64,000 nt of DNA from Bin103 sp002238925 (GTDB lineage Bacteria > Spirochaetota > Spirochaetia > SZUA-6 > Bin103), in contig OZ242313.1 in the NCBI GenBank assembly GCA_965208065.1, forward strand, positions 2,604,001 to 2,668,000, written 5' to 3'. The notes beneath the pieces are model-generated. The model did no database searches, had not been told where the DNA came from, and saw only the letters and a program-made list of their open reading frames with translations. The position numbers were made by a program, and so were the translations under genes. Below, in pieces: positions 19,901-24,880 of the stretch (its first letter is position 1; every line of letters starts with the position of its first letter).

Positions 19901-22809
19901 ACACGGCGCCGAGCGGCAAGCTGACGATTGCTTCGGGCGAATCGACCGGGACCATTGCCGTCGAAACCAACGGCGACGATGACATCCTCGACCCGGGCGA
20001 AAGCCTGACCGTAACCCTGACCTCCGGCAGCACCACCGCGGGCGGTGTCGAGGTGAGCAGCACGCCGGCCACCATGACCATCGCCGACACCGGCCAGGTG
20101 ACCCTGTCCGTGGCCGATGCGCAGGCCGCCGAGGGCAATACCGTGAACTTCGCGGTGAAGCTGTCGCGCAAGGTGGCAAGTGGGGTGACGTTCTCGTACC
20201 TGACCGACAACGGCACCGCCGAGTCGGGCACGGGCAAGGACTACACCGCCGCCAGCGGCGCGTTGACCTTCTCGGCGACCGCGAAAGTGATGACGGTAGC
20301 GGTAGCCACCCTTGAGGACTCGCTCGACGAGTCGGACGAGACTTTCACGTTCACGCTGACGGCCGATCCCACCAAACCCCTGCCGGCGGGCGTGACCCTG
20401 AGTGACGGCGTAGCCACCGGCACGATCCAGGACGACGACACCCGCGGCGTGACCGTGTCGTCCACCGCGCTGGAGGTCAAAAAGGGCGGAGAGAGCAAGT
20501 CCTATACGCTGCGCCTGCGCAGCCAGCCAACCGGCGACGTGGCTATCAACATCAACGGTCCGGGCGGCGGCGTATTGGTGTCGCCGACCCAGGTCACCTT
20601 TACGGCGCAGAACTGGAACAGTACGAAGACGGTGGAGGTCAGCGCCACCACGGATGCCACGGCGGATACGACCGCGACCATCACGCACTCCGTAAGCGGC
20701 GCCGACTACGCCGGTGTGACGGCGGGCTCGGTCACGGTAACCATCAAGGAGCAGACGAGTGTGGGTCTCGGCGTGCGGCCCAAGAACAACGCCGGCACCA
20801 GCGGCACCGCGAGTGCGAGGGGGGACCCCGATGTGTACATCGAGGGTGATACAATCCCGTTCTACGTGGAGCGCACGAGCGACTCGAACGAGGAGGTGAC
20901 CGTCATGATCACCGTGGAACAGGAGGGCGATTACCTCACCGGCGCCAATCCGGCCATGGTGACACTGCTGCCGTTCGAGAGGGAGAAGGACATCCCGGTC
21001 CGAACGGAAGACGACGCGATTGTCGAGCCGGACGGCACGGTCACCATAACCATCAGCAGTTGCAACGGCTGCGCAGTGACGACCGGCACCTTGACGCAGT
21101 CTGTCCTGAACAACGACGCCAGGTTCGCCGTCGAGGATGCCGAGGCCGTGGAGAGTGACGGCCAGATCACGTTCAAGGTGACGAAGCGGGATTCTCTCCG
21201 GGTGCCGATGACGCTGCAGTACGAGACCCGCAACGGCTCGGCGACCGCCGGCCAGGACTTCACGGCGCCCGACGAGGATGCAGTGCTGACGATCCGGTCG
21301 GAGGACGACAGCGCCACCATCACGATCCCGGTTACCGACGACTCCCTGGTGGAGGGCACCGAGTCGTTCAAGCTGAGAGTGTTCCACCCGGTGGACGCCA
21401 ACGTGGACATGAGCGCCACCGGTACCATCAAGGATGACGATGCGGCGCTGGCCAAGGCGTGGCTGTCGCGCTTCGGACGCACGGTGGCGAGCCACGTGGT
21501 GGAAGCCGTGGACGCCCGGCTCACCGGCGAATTGGGTCCGGTGACGCAGGTGACGCTGGGCGGTACCCAACTGCCGTCAGTGGTCGCCGAGCCGGAACCG
21601 CTTGCGGGGCAAGGCAGGCCGCACACCACCATGAAGGGCGACGCGTTCCTGGCCGGCAGCTCGTTCCAGTTGCTGGCGACCGACGCCGGTATTGAGGGTG
21701 CAGCCGCCACCGGGATCACCATGTGGGGCCGCGGTTCGGCCACCGGGCTGCAGGGCCGCGACGAAACCGTGACCCTGAAGAATGGCTCGGTCGGCACCGG
21801 CACGATCGGCGTGGACTACGACTTCGGGTCCATTCTCACCGGCCTGGCGGTGGCGTACAGCAGCGGCGGTGCGGACTACACCCTGACGTCGGACGGCAAG
21901 CAGACGCGTTCGGATGAAGCGGCGAGTTGGCTGGTCAGCGCCCACCCGTACGCGCGGGCGCAGATTATCGGCGACCGGCTGACCGCCTGGGGCCTGCTCG
22001 GCTACGGGCTCGGCCAGATGACCCTGGCCGCGGACATAGAGGACGAAGAGACCGGCATCTCGATGATGATGGGCGCGTTGGGCCTGCGCGGCGTGCTGTC
22101 GCCGGAGACCAACCGCTTCGGCCTGACCGCCAAGACCGACATCTTCGTGACCCGCTTGACGGCGGGCGAAGGCGCCACCGTGGAAACCGGCGCTCACCGC
22201 GCCCGGCTGCTGGCGGAGGGCACCTACCGGATGGACTTCGGAACAGGCGGCGTGCTCGTTCCGCGGCTGGTGACCGGCGTGCGCTACGACTTCGGCGACG
22301 CCGAGACCGGCTTCGGTGCCGAGATGGGCGGCGGGGTGACCTACACCTATCCGCAGTGGGGACTGACCGCGGCAGCCAACCTGCGCGTACTGCTGACCCA
22401 CCAGGACAGCGGCTTCGAGCAGTGGGGCGGCGGCGGATCGCTGCGCGTCACGCCGGGAGCCGCCGGGCTCGGCCCGTCGGTGGCGGTCGGCACCTCGCTG
22501 GGAGCGCCGGCGAGCGGTACCCAGCGCCTGTGGACCAGCGGTGTGGCGGTCGGCTCGGGACCGTCAGGCGCACCGGGGGCGAACCTCAACGCCGAGATGG
22601 GCTACGGGCTGGCCGTGGCCGACGGCGGCGGGATGCTCACTCCCTACGTTGGCATGGCGGTGGCGGAGAAGGGCGAGCGCGCGTTCCGCCTCGGCAGCCG
22701 CCTCAGCGTCGGCCCCGCGTTCAGTCTGAGCGTGCAGGGCGAGCGGCGCGAGGAAACCGCCAGCGACGCCACCCACGGCGTATCGATAAACGGCGCCCTG
22801 CGCTGGTAG
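7927..22809 (+). CDS. Giant autotransporter-like surface protein with Calx-beta, FN3 and cadherin-like repeats
   Basis: A predicted 4,960-residue protein. The start is placed at ATG 7927 because it gives a clean Sec signal peptide (MKSVRP, hydrophobic core, then AVA near residues 24-26); the frame extends to ATG 7771, which would add 52 residues, perhaps an extended signal region. Order: FN3-like (about 44-137), a beta domain of SwmB-like appearance (139-259), FN3 (373-477), an uncharacterised domain starting at CTDAFW (485-628), two single Calx-beta-like domains, ten 246-residue double Calx-beta units (857 to about 3295), alternating FN3 and cadherin-like domains (3298-3820), further Calx-beta domains (to about 4508), then a C-terminal beta-barrel of about 450 residues beginning WLSRFGRTVASHVVEAVDAR and ending in a terminal tryptophan (ALRW). 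This layout suggests an outer-membrane-anchored, calcium-rigidified adhesin. Likely monocistronic and convergent with the next gene. Confidence 0.9.
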   Translation: MKSVRPACVGLAALAAVLVASVNAVAEPVRSTDQPVVLHTAHAPRTLSAVAEGPTRVGLSWQAPLAADASEITGYGIQFSDDGGATWSVLPSIDRRSTSFVHTVGIRPQSELLYRVFTLTVDGAGPAAVVSASTPAIAMPRIVDVIVSIDQGTTRWYPPRRDIVVTVQFDQTVAVNTKHGAPKVVLVMGRPPHRQSGYLSGYSGGSGTDQLTFRYSAADWNQDVADIEVGTDALHRNGARITNVAATHSANLAHGPATLDHAPQVDTRSGTDLVMDSFTPAPESATPQPDLQFVRNQQSGSSPAFAAMLTAASALVAGTEIVQQLASVEGRPEAQRSGSDQLARSPDEAGAGSPLTVAVELGDGVGRRAASTSTPSAPLLFPFVDGQSRVNLQWSRGSDLSIIDYLVEVSDDGGETWTNLLGTDDQGNDRYHPASTPPTSTKYRHDGLPPGSTRHYRVTARNSNGLGATSSERSVTTRAMVPVAACTDAFWSTEITVGSKQVFEQDGYWSGGWGSIADADFTLGSTNRTVHHVYVNEPRRSNPSYHFGVSSGFSEAELEDLTLHVGAVALPLGNVAAESQQSNYYAYRWTSTDYADTFGYPAVAGESYPHDRFEEYSLGDKVTVCLVDATPRVTLTLDPASVSENAETSTVAATVSSAHDAPFTVTISAEPDDPAVDADFTLSTTTVLSFAANATESTGTVTITTVDNDVDTPDKTIQVKGAVPGGIPVRTPADVTLTITDDDDPPELGVAVSPATIAEDGGVATVTVSTTGTSIFADNQTITLTFAGTATKGTDYTVSSETLTLNEGERSVTSTVSATDDTTDESDENVLVTATHDGTTVGTEQQITIVDTLAAVLGTHSANVTEGSEATYEVGLSGGTSTADVEVSYALDTSSTATSGTDYTAPSGKLTITAGESSGTITIATLTDQVLDPDETLVVKLTSATTDTRTVTVEETATKTTIISDTGEVSVSVAAVLVEDNPDTQDVDEGDDKSSVAEGETASFVVTLDGAVSGTVSVPYTTADVTAEAGTDKDYTEASGTLEFTAGQTSKTIEVTTLEDTLNEADETYTLTLTSVTGPAGVKLGTASATGTIEDDDALTAALGTHTENVAEGSEATYEVDLSGGTSTADVVVNYELDSNSTATPGSDYTAPSETLTITAGESSGTITIATLTDQVLDPDETLVMKLTSATTDTRPVTVDATATKTTTIGEEDMVAVSVAAVLVEDNPDTQDVDEGDDKSSVAEGETASFVVTLDGEVSGTVSVPYTTADVTAKAGADKDYTEASGTLEFTAGQTSKTIEVTTLEDTLNEADETYTLTLTSVTGPAGVKLGTASATGTIEDEDPISAALGATFTTSVAEGGEATYEVELSGGTSTADVEVSYEVDTSSTATSGTDYTAPSGKLTITAGESSGTITIATLTDEVLDPGETLVMKLTSATTDTRPVTVDATATKTTTIEEEDMVAVSVAAVLVEDNPDTQDVDEGDDKSSVAEGETASFVVTLDGTVSGTVSVPYTTADVTAEAGAAKDYTEASGTLEFTAGQTSKTIEVTTLEDVLNEANETYTLTLTSVTGPAGVKLGTASATGTIEDDDSISAALGATFTTSVAEGGEATYEVGLSGGTSTADVEVSYEVDSSSTATSGTDYTAPSGKLTIAAGDSSGTITIATLTDQVLDPGETLVMKLTSATTDTRPVTVDATATKITSISDTGEVSVSVAAVLVEDDDQTPEDETDDKSSVAEGETASFVVTLDGTVSGTVSVPYTTADATAEAGATKDYTEASGTLEFTAGQTSKTIEVTTLEDTLNEADETFTLTLTSVTGPAGIKLGTASATGTIEDDDPISAALGTTYTASVTEGSEATYEVDLSGGTSTAEVVVNYAADTSSTATSGTDYTAPSGTLTIAAGASSGTITIATLTDQVLDPGETLVVKLTSATTDTRPVTVDATATKTTTIGEEDMVSVSVAAVLVEDDDQTPEDETDDKSSVAEGETASFVVTLDGTVAGTVSVPYATADATAEAGADKDYTEASGTLEFTAGQTNKTIEVTTLEDVLNEADETYTLTLTSVTGPAGVKLGTASATGTIEDDDPISAALGTTYTASVAEGGEATYEVGLSGGTSTADVEVSYAVDQNSTATSGTDYTEPSGKLTITAGASSGTITIATLTDEVLDPGETVVMKLTSATADTRSVTVDATATKITSISDTGEVSVSVAAVLVEDDDQTPEDETDDKSSVAEGETASFVVTLDGEVSGTVSVPYTTTGVTAEAGANKDYTEASGTLEFTAGQISKTIEVTTLEDVLNEANETYTLTLTSVAGPAGVKLGTASATGTIEDDDTLTAALGTHTENVAEGSEATYEVDLSGGTSTADVVVNYELDSNSTATPGSDYTAPSETLTIAAGASSGTITIATLTDEVLDPGETLVMKLTSATTDTRPVTVDVTATKTTTLGEEDMVAVSVAAVLVEDDDQTPEDETADKSSVAEGETASFVVTLDGTVAGTVSVPYTTADATAEAGADKDYTEASGTLEFTAGQTSKTIEVTTLEDVLNEADETYTLTLTSVTGPAGVKLGTASATGTIKDDDALTAALGTTFTASVAEGGEATYEVGLSGGTSTANVEVNYAVDTSSSATVGDDYTAPSGKLTITAGESSGTITIATLTDQVLDPGETLVMKLTSATTDTRPVTVDATATKTTTIQEEGMVKVSVGAVLVEDDPETQDVNEADDKSSVAEGETASFVVTLDGTVSGTVSVPYTTAGVTAEAGATKDYTEASGTLEFTAGQISKTIDVTTLEDTLNEADETFTLTLTGVSGVSGVSLGTESAATGTIEDDDPLTAALGTHSEEPNEGDDATFAVDLSGGTSTANVEVNYAADMSSSATVGDDYTAPSGKLTITAGESSGTITIATLTDLVLDPNETLVVKLSSATTDTRTVTVDTAATRTATITDTASVSVSLKSPATVGGQSEGRSDAQDGQTGTSAAEGETAQFIVELSGQVQDTVSVTYATENGTALSGNDKDYTEASGTLEFTSGQTSKTIDVTTLEDTLNEADETFTMKLTAVTGPEGVSLGTSTATGTIEDDDLLTAALDTTAKTVTEGADATFAVNLSGGTSTGAVVVDYDQDASSTATSGSDYTAPSGKLTITAGESSGTITIATLTDQVLDPGETLVVKLTGATTVGTADVNAATATATINDTGMAKVSVGDATATEGDSVAFEVELSFEVASPVEVSYATADDTAEEGEGKDYTEASGKLTFAVGDTSKTIEVTTLEDALDEADEEFTLTLTAANLPSGVSLDDDEATGTITDDDEVPGAPTDLSGAGGNTEVTLQWSAPGSAGTSAITGYEYRYKSGTNDYPATWTSAGGPTATTIPVTGLTNDVLHAFQLRAVSDAGDGEAAEVTATPFWDNTTPRFTSTATPSVAENVKLGVTLQATDDDGDAIVGFAITGGADSDMFAIDDSSGLLFEIAPNFEDPKDVASTTPANDAANNEYVVVVTVTSGAGDRALTAEQTIVVTVTDAEEPPLAPGAPEVDTVSITSVRVRWLAPANTGPPITDYDYRYRVKTPQGEWLTVENTTITALEALVTGLQENTEYQVQVRANNGEGTDGGAWSASGEGETEANASPHFTSSATFEIAENSTAAVGTVTAADTDSEDDVEAYAIVGGVDKLLFAIDATGTLSFKTAPNHEAPQDVVSTTPSNSAGNNEYVLVVMAVSGQNEREKSSKQTVVVTVTDEDEPPLTPDAPTVVPASPTSLTVTWSDKTDASRPAASKYDYQYREVEDPPGSWTTVTDYATTSATITGLTKETKYEVQVKAKSDEGESGWSDSDEATTPAAPVVTLVLDPASIAEGGTSTVTATVAPALGAAFAIEVSAAADSGVDADVFTLSANVTLSFAANETASTGTVTIAAVDNAVNEEDKTVTVSGTASTAEVVAPDDQTLTITDDDVLAEVAALETTQCDPDSDPSACVEEGNDALFPVTLTGGTTTANVVIDYTVTSDDATVDVDYTAPSGKLTIASGESTGTIAVETNGDDDILDPGESLTVTLTSGSTTAGGVEVSSTPATMTIADTGQVTLSVADAQAAEGNTVNFAVKLSRKVASGVTFSYLTDNGTAESGTGKDYTAASGALTFSATAKVMTVAVATLEDSLDESDETFTFTLTADPTKPLPAGVTLSDGVATGTIQDDDTRGVTVSSTALEVKKGGESKSYTLRLRSQPTGDVAININGPGGGVLVSPTQVTFTAQNWNSTKTVEVSATTDATADTTATITHSVSGADYAGVTAGSVTVTIKEQTSVGLGVRPKNNAGTSGTASARGDPDVYIEGDTIPFYVERTSDSNEEVTVMITVEQEGDYLTGANPAMVTLLPFEREKDIPVRTEDDAIVEPDGTVTITISSCNGCAVTTGTLTQSVLNNDARFAVEDAEAVESDGQITFKVTKRDSLRVPMTLQYETRNGSATAGQDFTAPDEDAVLTIRSEDDSATITIPVTDDSLVEGTESFKLRVFHPVDANVDMSATGTIKDDDAALAKAWLSRFGRTVASHVVEAVDARLTGELGPVTQVTLGGTQLPSVVAEPEPLAGQGRPHTTMKGDAFLAGSSFQLLATDAGIEGAAATGITMWGRGSATGLQGRDETVTLKNGSVGTGTIGVDYDFGSILTGLAVAYSSGGADYTLTSDGKQTRSDEAASWLVSAHPYARAQIIGDRLTAWGLLGYGLGQMTLAADIEDEETGISMMMGALGLRGVLSPETNRFGLTAKTDIFVTRLTAGEGATVETGAHRARLLAEGTYRMDFGTGGVLVPRLVTGVRYDFGDAETGFGAEMGGGVTYTYPQWGLTAAANLRVLLTHQDSGFEQWGGGGSLRVTPGAAGLGPSVAVGTSLGAPASGTQRLWTSGVAVGSGPSGAPGANLNAEMGYGLAVADGGGMLTPYVGMAVAEKGERAFRLGSRLSVGPAFSLSVQGERREETASDATHGVSINGALRW
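10495..17815 (+). repeat. Ten tandem copies of a ~738-bp coding unit
   Basis: Equivalent points (the codon pair for Leu-Gly in AALGT-like starts) fall at 10495, 11233, 11971, 12712, 13450, 14188, 14926, 15661, 16405 and 17149. Spacings are 738, 738, 741, 738, 738, 738, 735, 744 and 744 bp, and all are multiples of three. Each unit codes two different Calx-beta domains: one with TYEVxLSGGTSTADV and LTITAGESSGTITIATLTD, one with VAEGETASFVVTLDG and DYTEASGTLEFTAGQTSKTI. The linker in the second half has two versions: EDNPDTQDVDEGDD (units 1-3, similar in 8) and EDDDQTPEDETDD (units 4-7). Nucleotide identity between copies is very high; units 9 and 10 are the most diverged. Confidence 0.95.
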
Positions 22810-22827
22810 GGCGCCGCTGCCGGCGGC

Positions 22828-23445
22828 TCAGTCGCCGTAGCGGGCGCGCAGCGGCGGCGACAGCCGCAGCATCCACTGCATGCGTTCGAGGTGGTCGAGC
22901 CACTGCTCCACCTCGGCGCTGACCTCGGCGTCCGGCGGCGGCACCAGGCCGACATCGCAGGCCGCGCCAAGTTCGCGCTGCGCCTTGCGGCGGTAGGTCA
23001 CCAGCATGCGGTCGCCGGTGCGGCCCACCTCGAAGAAGTCCTCCGACAGGCACACCGTTACCGGCACCCGCAGTGCGCCCAGGATGCGCAGCTCATCGGC
23101 CAGCTCGCTGTCGTCTATCCGCTCCGCGAAACGCAGGTCGACCACCTGTGCACCGGCGGCGTCGTTCGCGGCCGCCGCGAGGTGACGCAGAATCGGTCCC
23201 TGCCGCACGCAGTCGCCGCACCAGATGCCGCTCAAGCACAGCAGGTTCATGCGCCGGGTGAACTGGCCGAGGCGGCGCCGCTGCGCGTCGTCCACCTGCA
23301 CCGTGGCGTCCATGGTCTGCCAGCGCGTGCGGTGGTTATCCGGGCCGGAAGCGAGATAATCGTCGTAAGGCAGCGCGCTTGCGAAACTGGAGCGCCAGAA
23401 CTCCTGGCGTATGTCGCGGTACTTGCTGTCGTTGGAATCTGCCAT
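22828..23445 (-). CDS. Thioredoxin-family protein
   Basis: A 205-residue protein with a thioredoxin-like active site GIWCGDCVRQGP (C76, C79) and a downstream RVPVTVCLSEDF segment carrying the expected cis-proline (VPV). The N-terminal 65 residues are helical and typical of the bacterial thioredoxin_9-like family. No signal peptide, so cytoplasmic thiol-disulfide chemistry is likely. I prefer ATG 23445 (MADSND); an in-frame GTG at 23463 would add six residues. It follows the CobW-like gene on the same strand after 85 bp and is convergent with the giant gene, with 18 bp between stops. Confidence 0.82.
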   Translation of the reverse strand: MADSNDSKYRDIRQEFWRSSFASALPYDDYLASGPDNHRTRWQTMDATVQVDDAQRRRLGQFTRRMNLLCLSGIWCGDCVRQGPILRHLAAAANDAAGAQVVDLRFAERIDDSELADELRILGALRVPVTVCLSEDFFEVGRTGDRMLVTYRRKAQRELGAACDVGLVPPPDAEVSAEVEQWLDHLERMQWMLRLSPPLRARYGD

Positions 23446-23530
23446 GCCGCCATCATAGCGCACAACGCGCCGTTGCCGCGTGGCAGTTGCCCCGCTGCGG
23501 CAACCGCTCCTGCGTCCGCAACCGCTGCCG

Positions 23531-24766
23531 CTACCGCGGCGGCGGAGTGACGCGGTGCACCGGTTCCGGGTAGGCCGGGTGGAACGCCGAGCGGCTGCGG
23601 GTATGCACGCGCACCGGGGCGGGCGCCGGTTCCCGGTTCAACGCCGCCACCGCCTCCGCCACCGCCCGGTCGATGAGCCGTTCTAGCGCGCCGGCATCCA
23701 TCTCCACGCGTGCGTTGACGATAATCGTGAGCCGGGCGCCGGCGAGGTCCGGCAACTGTGCCCGCCACGCATCGTGCTCCCCGCGGGCGCCGTCCGTGAG
23801 GTCGGCGCCCGTGATGCTCACCTTGGCGTCGCGGTAATGGTCGCGGACCAGGAACTTGAGGTGTCCGACGGCGCCGTTACCGCTCCGCACCGCGTCCACC
23901 ACCCGCTCGATCACCGCGCGTGCCGCCTCCGTGGCACGCCCCTCGACGCCGGCAAGTTCCACTTCGCGGTCGTTCCAGGCCAGCGCGGCCTCGGCGGCCC
24001 CGTAGCGGTCGTAGTCCACTTCCACGCCGGCCAGCAGGGCGTCTTCCGGTGCCGCGGCATCCCCGCTAGCCGACGCCGCGTCGATGTGCCGCACCCAGGC
24101 GGCCACCCCAGCCGCCGTGCGCGAGTCCTGGACCAGCACGCGCGGCCCCGGCAAGGCGGCCTGCAACGCAGCCGTCAGCCCGGCCCGGTCGCCGTCGGCG
24201 GCCGCCAGGTCCGCGCGGGAGGCGACCAGCAGCGGCGCCTCCGCCAACTGGCGCTCGAACAGGTAGTCCAGCGCCGGATTCGTCCACGGCAAAGGCCGCC
24301 CCGCCAGGAAGTCGACCAACAGGCGGGCGTCGGCCAGCACCGTGAGCGTCACCGCTTGCAGCGCCACCTCGCGGCGCAGCAGCAGCGGGTTGACCACGGT
24401 GCGGGCGATGTCCACGCAGGAGCCCACCGCCTCGGCGAACACGTACTCGGCGCCGTCCGCCGCCAGCGCCGCGATGCGCTCCACCAGCTCCGGGTAGCGG
24501 CAGCAGAAGCAGCCGCCGGTGACCTCCGCGACCGCCACTCCGGTGGCGGCGGTCACTCCGGTGGCGGCGGTCACTCCGGTGGCGGCGGTCACTCCGGTGG
24601 CGGCGGTCACTCCAGCGGCCAGCGCGCCGGTGTCGACCAGCATCTCGCCCTGGTCGTTGGTCACCACCGCTGTCCGCACACCGCGGTCGCGCAGCAGTTG
24701 GCAGGCGCTCGCGATGGCCGTGGTCTTGCCGCTGCCCAGAAAACCGCCGACCAAGTGCAGTTGCAT
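23531..24766 (-). CDS. CobW/COG0523-family GTPase (metallochaperone-like)
   Basis: A 411-residue P-loop GTPase starting at ATG 24766. It has GGFLGSGKTT (residues 7-16, Walker A) and the metal-binding GGCFCC (residues 84-89), both hallmarks of the CobW/YjiA/ZNG group, which deliver metals such as zinc or cobalt to client proteins. The C-terminal half is long and includes a HLKFLVRD segment. Between switch region and CxCC lies an in-frame insertion of AATGVT repeats encoded by an 18-bp minisatellite. It is divergent from fhs over 114 bp and upstream of the thioredoxin-like gene. The frame is open far upstream of ATG 24766 but that region is antisense to fhs. The metal and client are unknown; proximity to corrinoid/folate enzymes makes cobalt or zinc supply possible. 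Confidence 0.85.
   Translation of the reverse strand: MQLHLVGGFLGSGKTTAIASACQLLRDRGVRTAVVTNDQGEMLVDTGALAAGVTAATGVTAATGVTAATGVTAATGVAVAEVTGGCFCCRYPELVERIAALAADGAEYVFAEAVGSCVDIARTVVNPLLLRREVALQAVTLTVLADARLLVDFLAGRPLPWTNPALDYLFERQLAEAPLLVASRADLAAADGDRAGLTAALQAALPGPRVLVQDSRTAAGVAAWVRHIDAASASGDAAAPEDALLAGVEVDYDRYGAAEAALAWNDREVELAGVEGRATEAARAVIERVVDAVRSGNGAVGHLKFLVRDHYRDAKVSITGADLTDGARGEHDAWRAQLPDLAGARLTIIVNARVEMDAGALERLIDRAVAEAVAALNREPAPAPVRVHTRSRSAFHPAYPEPVHRVTPPPR
24533..24619 (-). repeat. 18-bp in-frame minisatellite inside the CobW-like gene
   Basis: Tandem units of GGTCACTCCGGTGGCGGC (plus-strand reading) begin at 24551, 24569 and 24587, with variant units at 24533 and 24605. On the coding strand they specify repeated GVTAAT hexapeptides at about residues 51-77 of the GTPase. 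Being a multiple of three, copy-number change would alter protein length without frameshift. Confidence 0.95.
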
Positions 24767-24777
24767 GCGCAGATTGT

Positions 24778-24797
24778 GCCCGGCGAGCACGCCGGGC
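24778..24797. promoter_or_regulatory. Perfect 8-bp inverted repeat in the cobW-like / fhs intergenic region
   Basis: GCCCGGCG (24778-24785) and CGCCGGGC (24790-24797) are exact reverse complements around a 4-nt loop AGCA. The element begins 12 bp upstream of the CobW-like ATG, so in that mRNA the hairpin would sit where the ribosome binds, or the DNA could be an operator for either divergent gene. No T-run follows, which speaks against a terminator. No consensus cobalamin or folate riboswitch is visible, and the space is too short for a cobalamin one. Confidence 0.45.
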
Positions 24798-24880
24798 GTC
24801 AAAGCAAGCGCCGCGCGGGGTGAGCAGAGTGAGCGAGGCCTGCTCTGAGGCGCGCTATCTGCTATGGTGCAGCCTGAGCA

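Noticed and set aside
17968..21570. A 1,200-codon open frame on the minus strand inside the giant gene
   Set aside because: It is Arg/His/Gly-rich without domains and lies antisense to well-defined FN3, cadherin-like and Calx-beta domains; long antisense frames are expected in GC-rich genes. The same applies to other minus frames at 11365-12933 and 15058-16416.
24533..24619. CRISPR-like short repeats
   Set aside because: Units are contiguous with no unique spacers and lie inside a coding frame; nothing else in the window resembles a CRISPR array.
24767..24880. Cobalamin riboswitch upstream of the CobW-like gene
   Set aside because: Only 114 bp separate the divergent starts and no B12-box-like sequence is seen.
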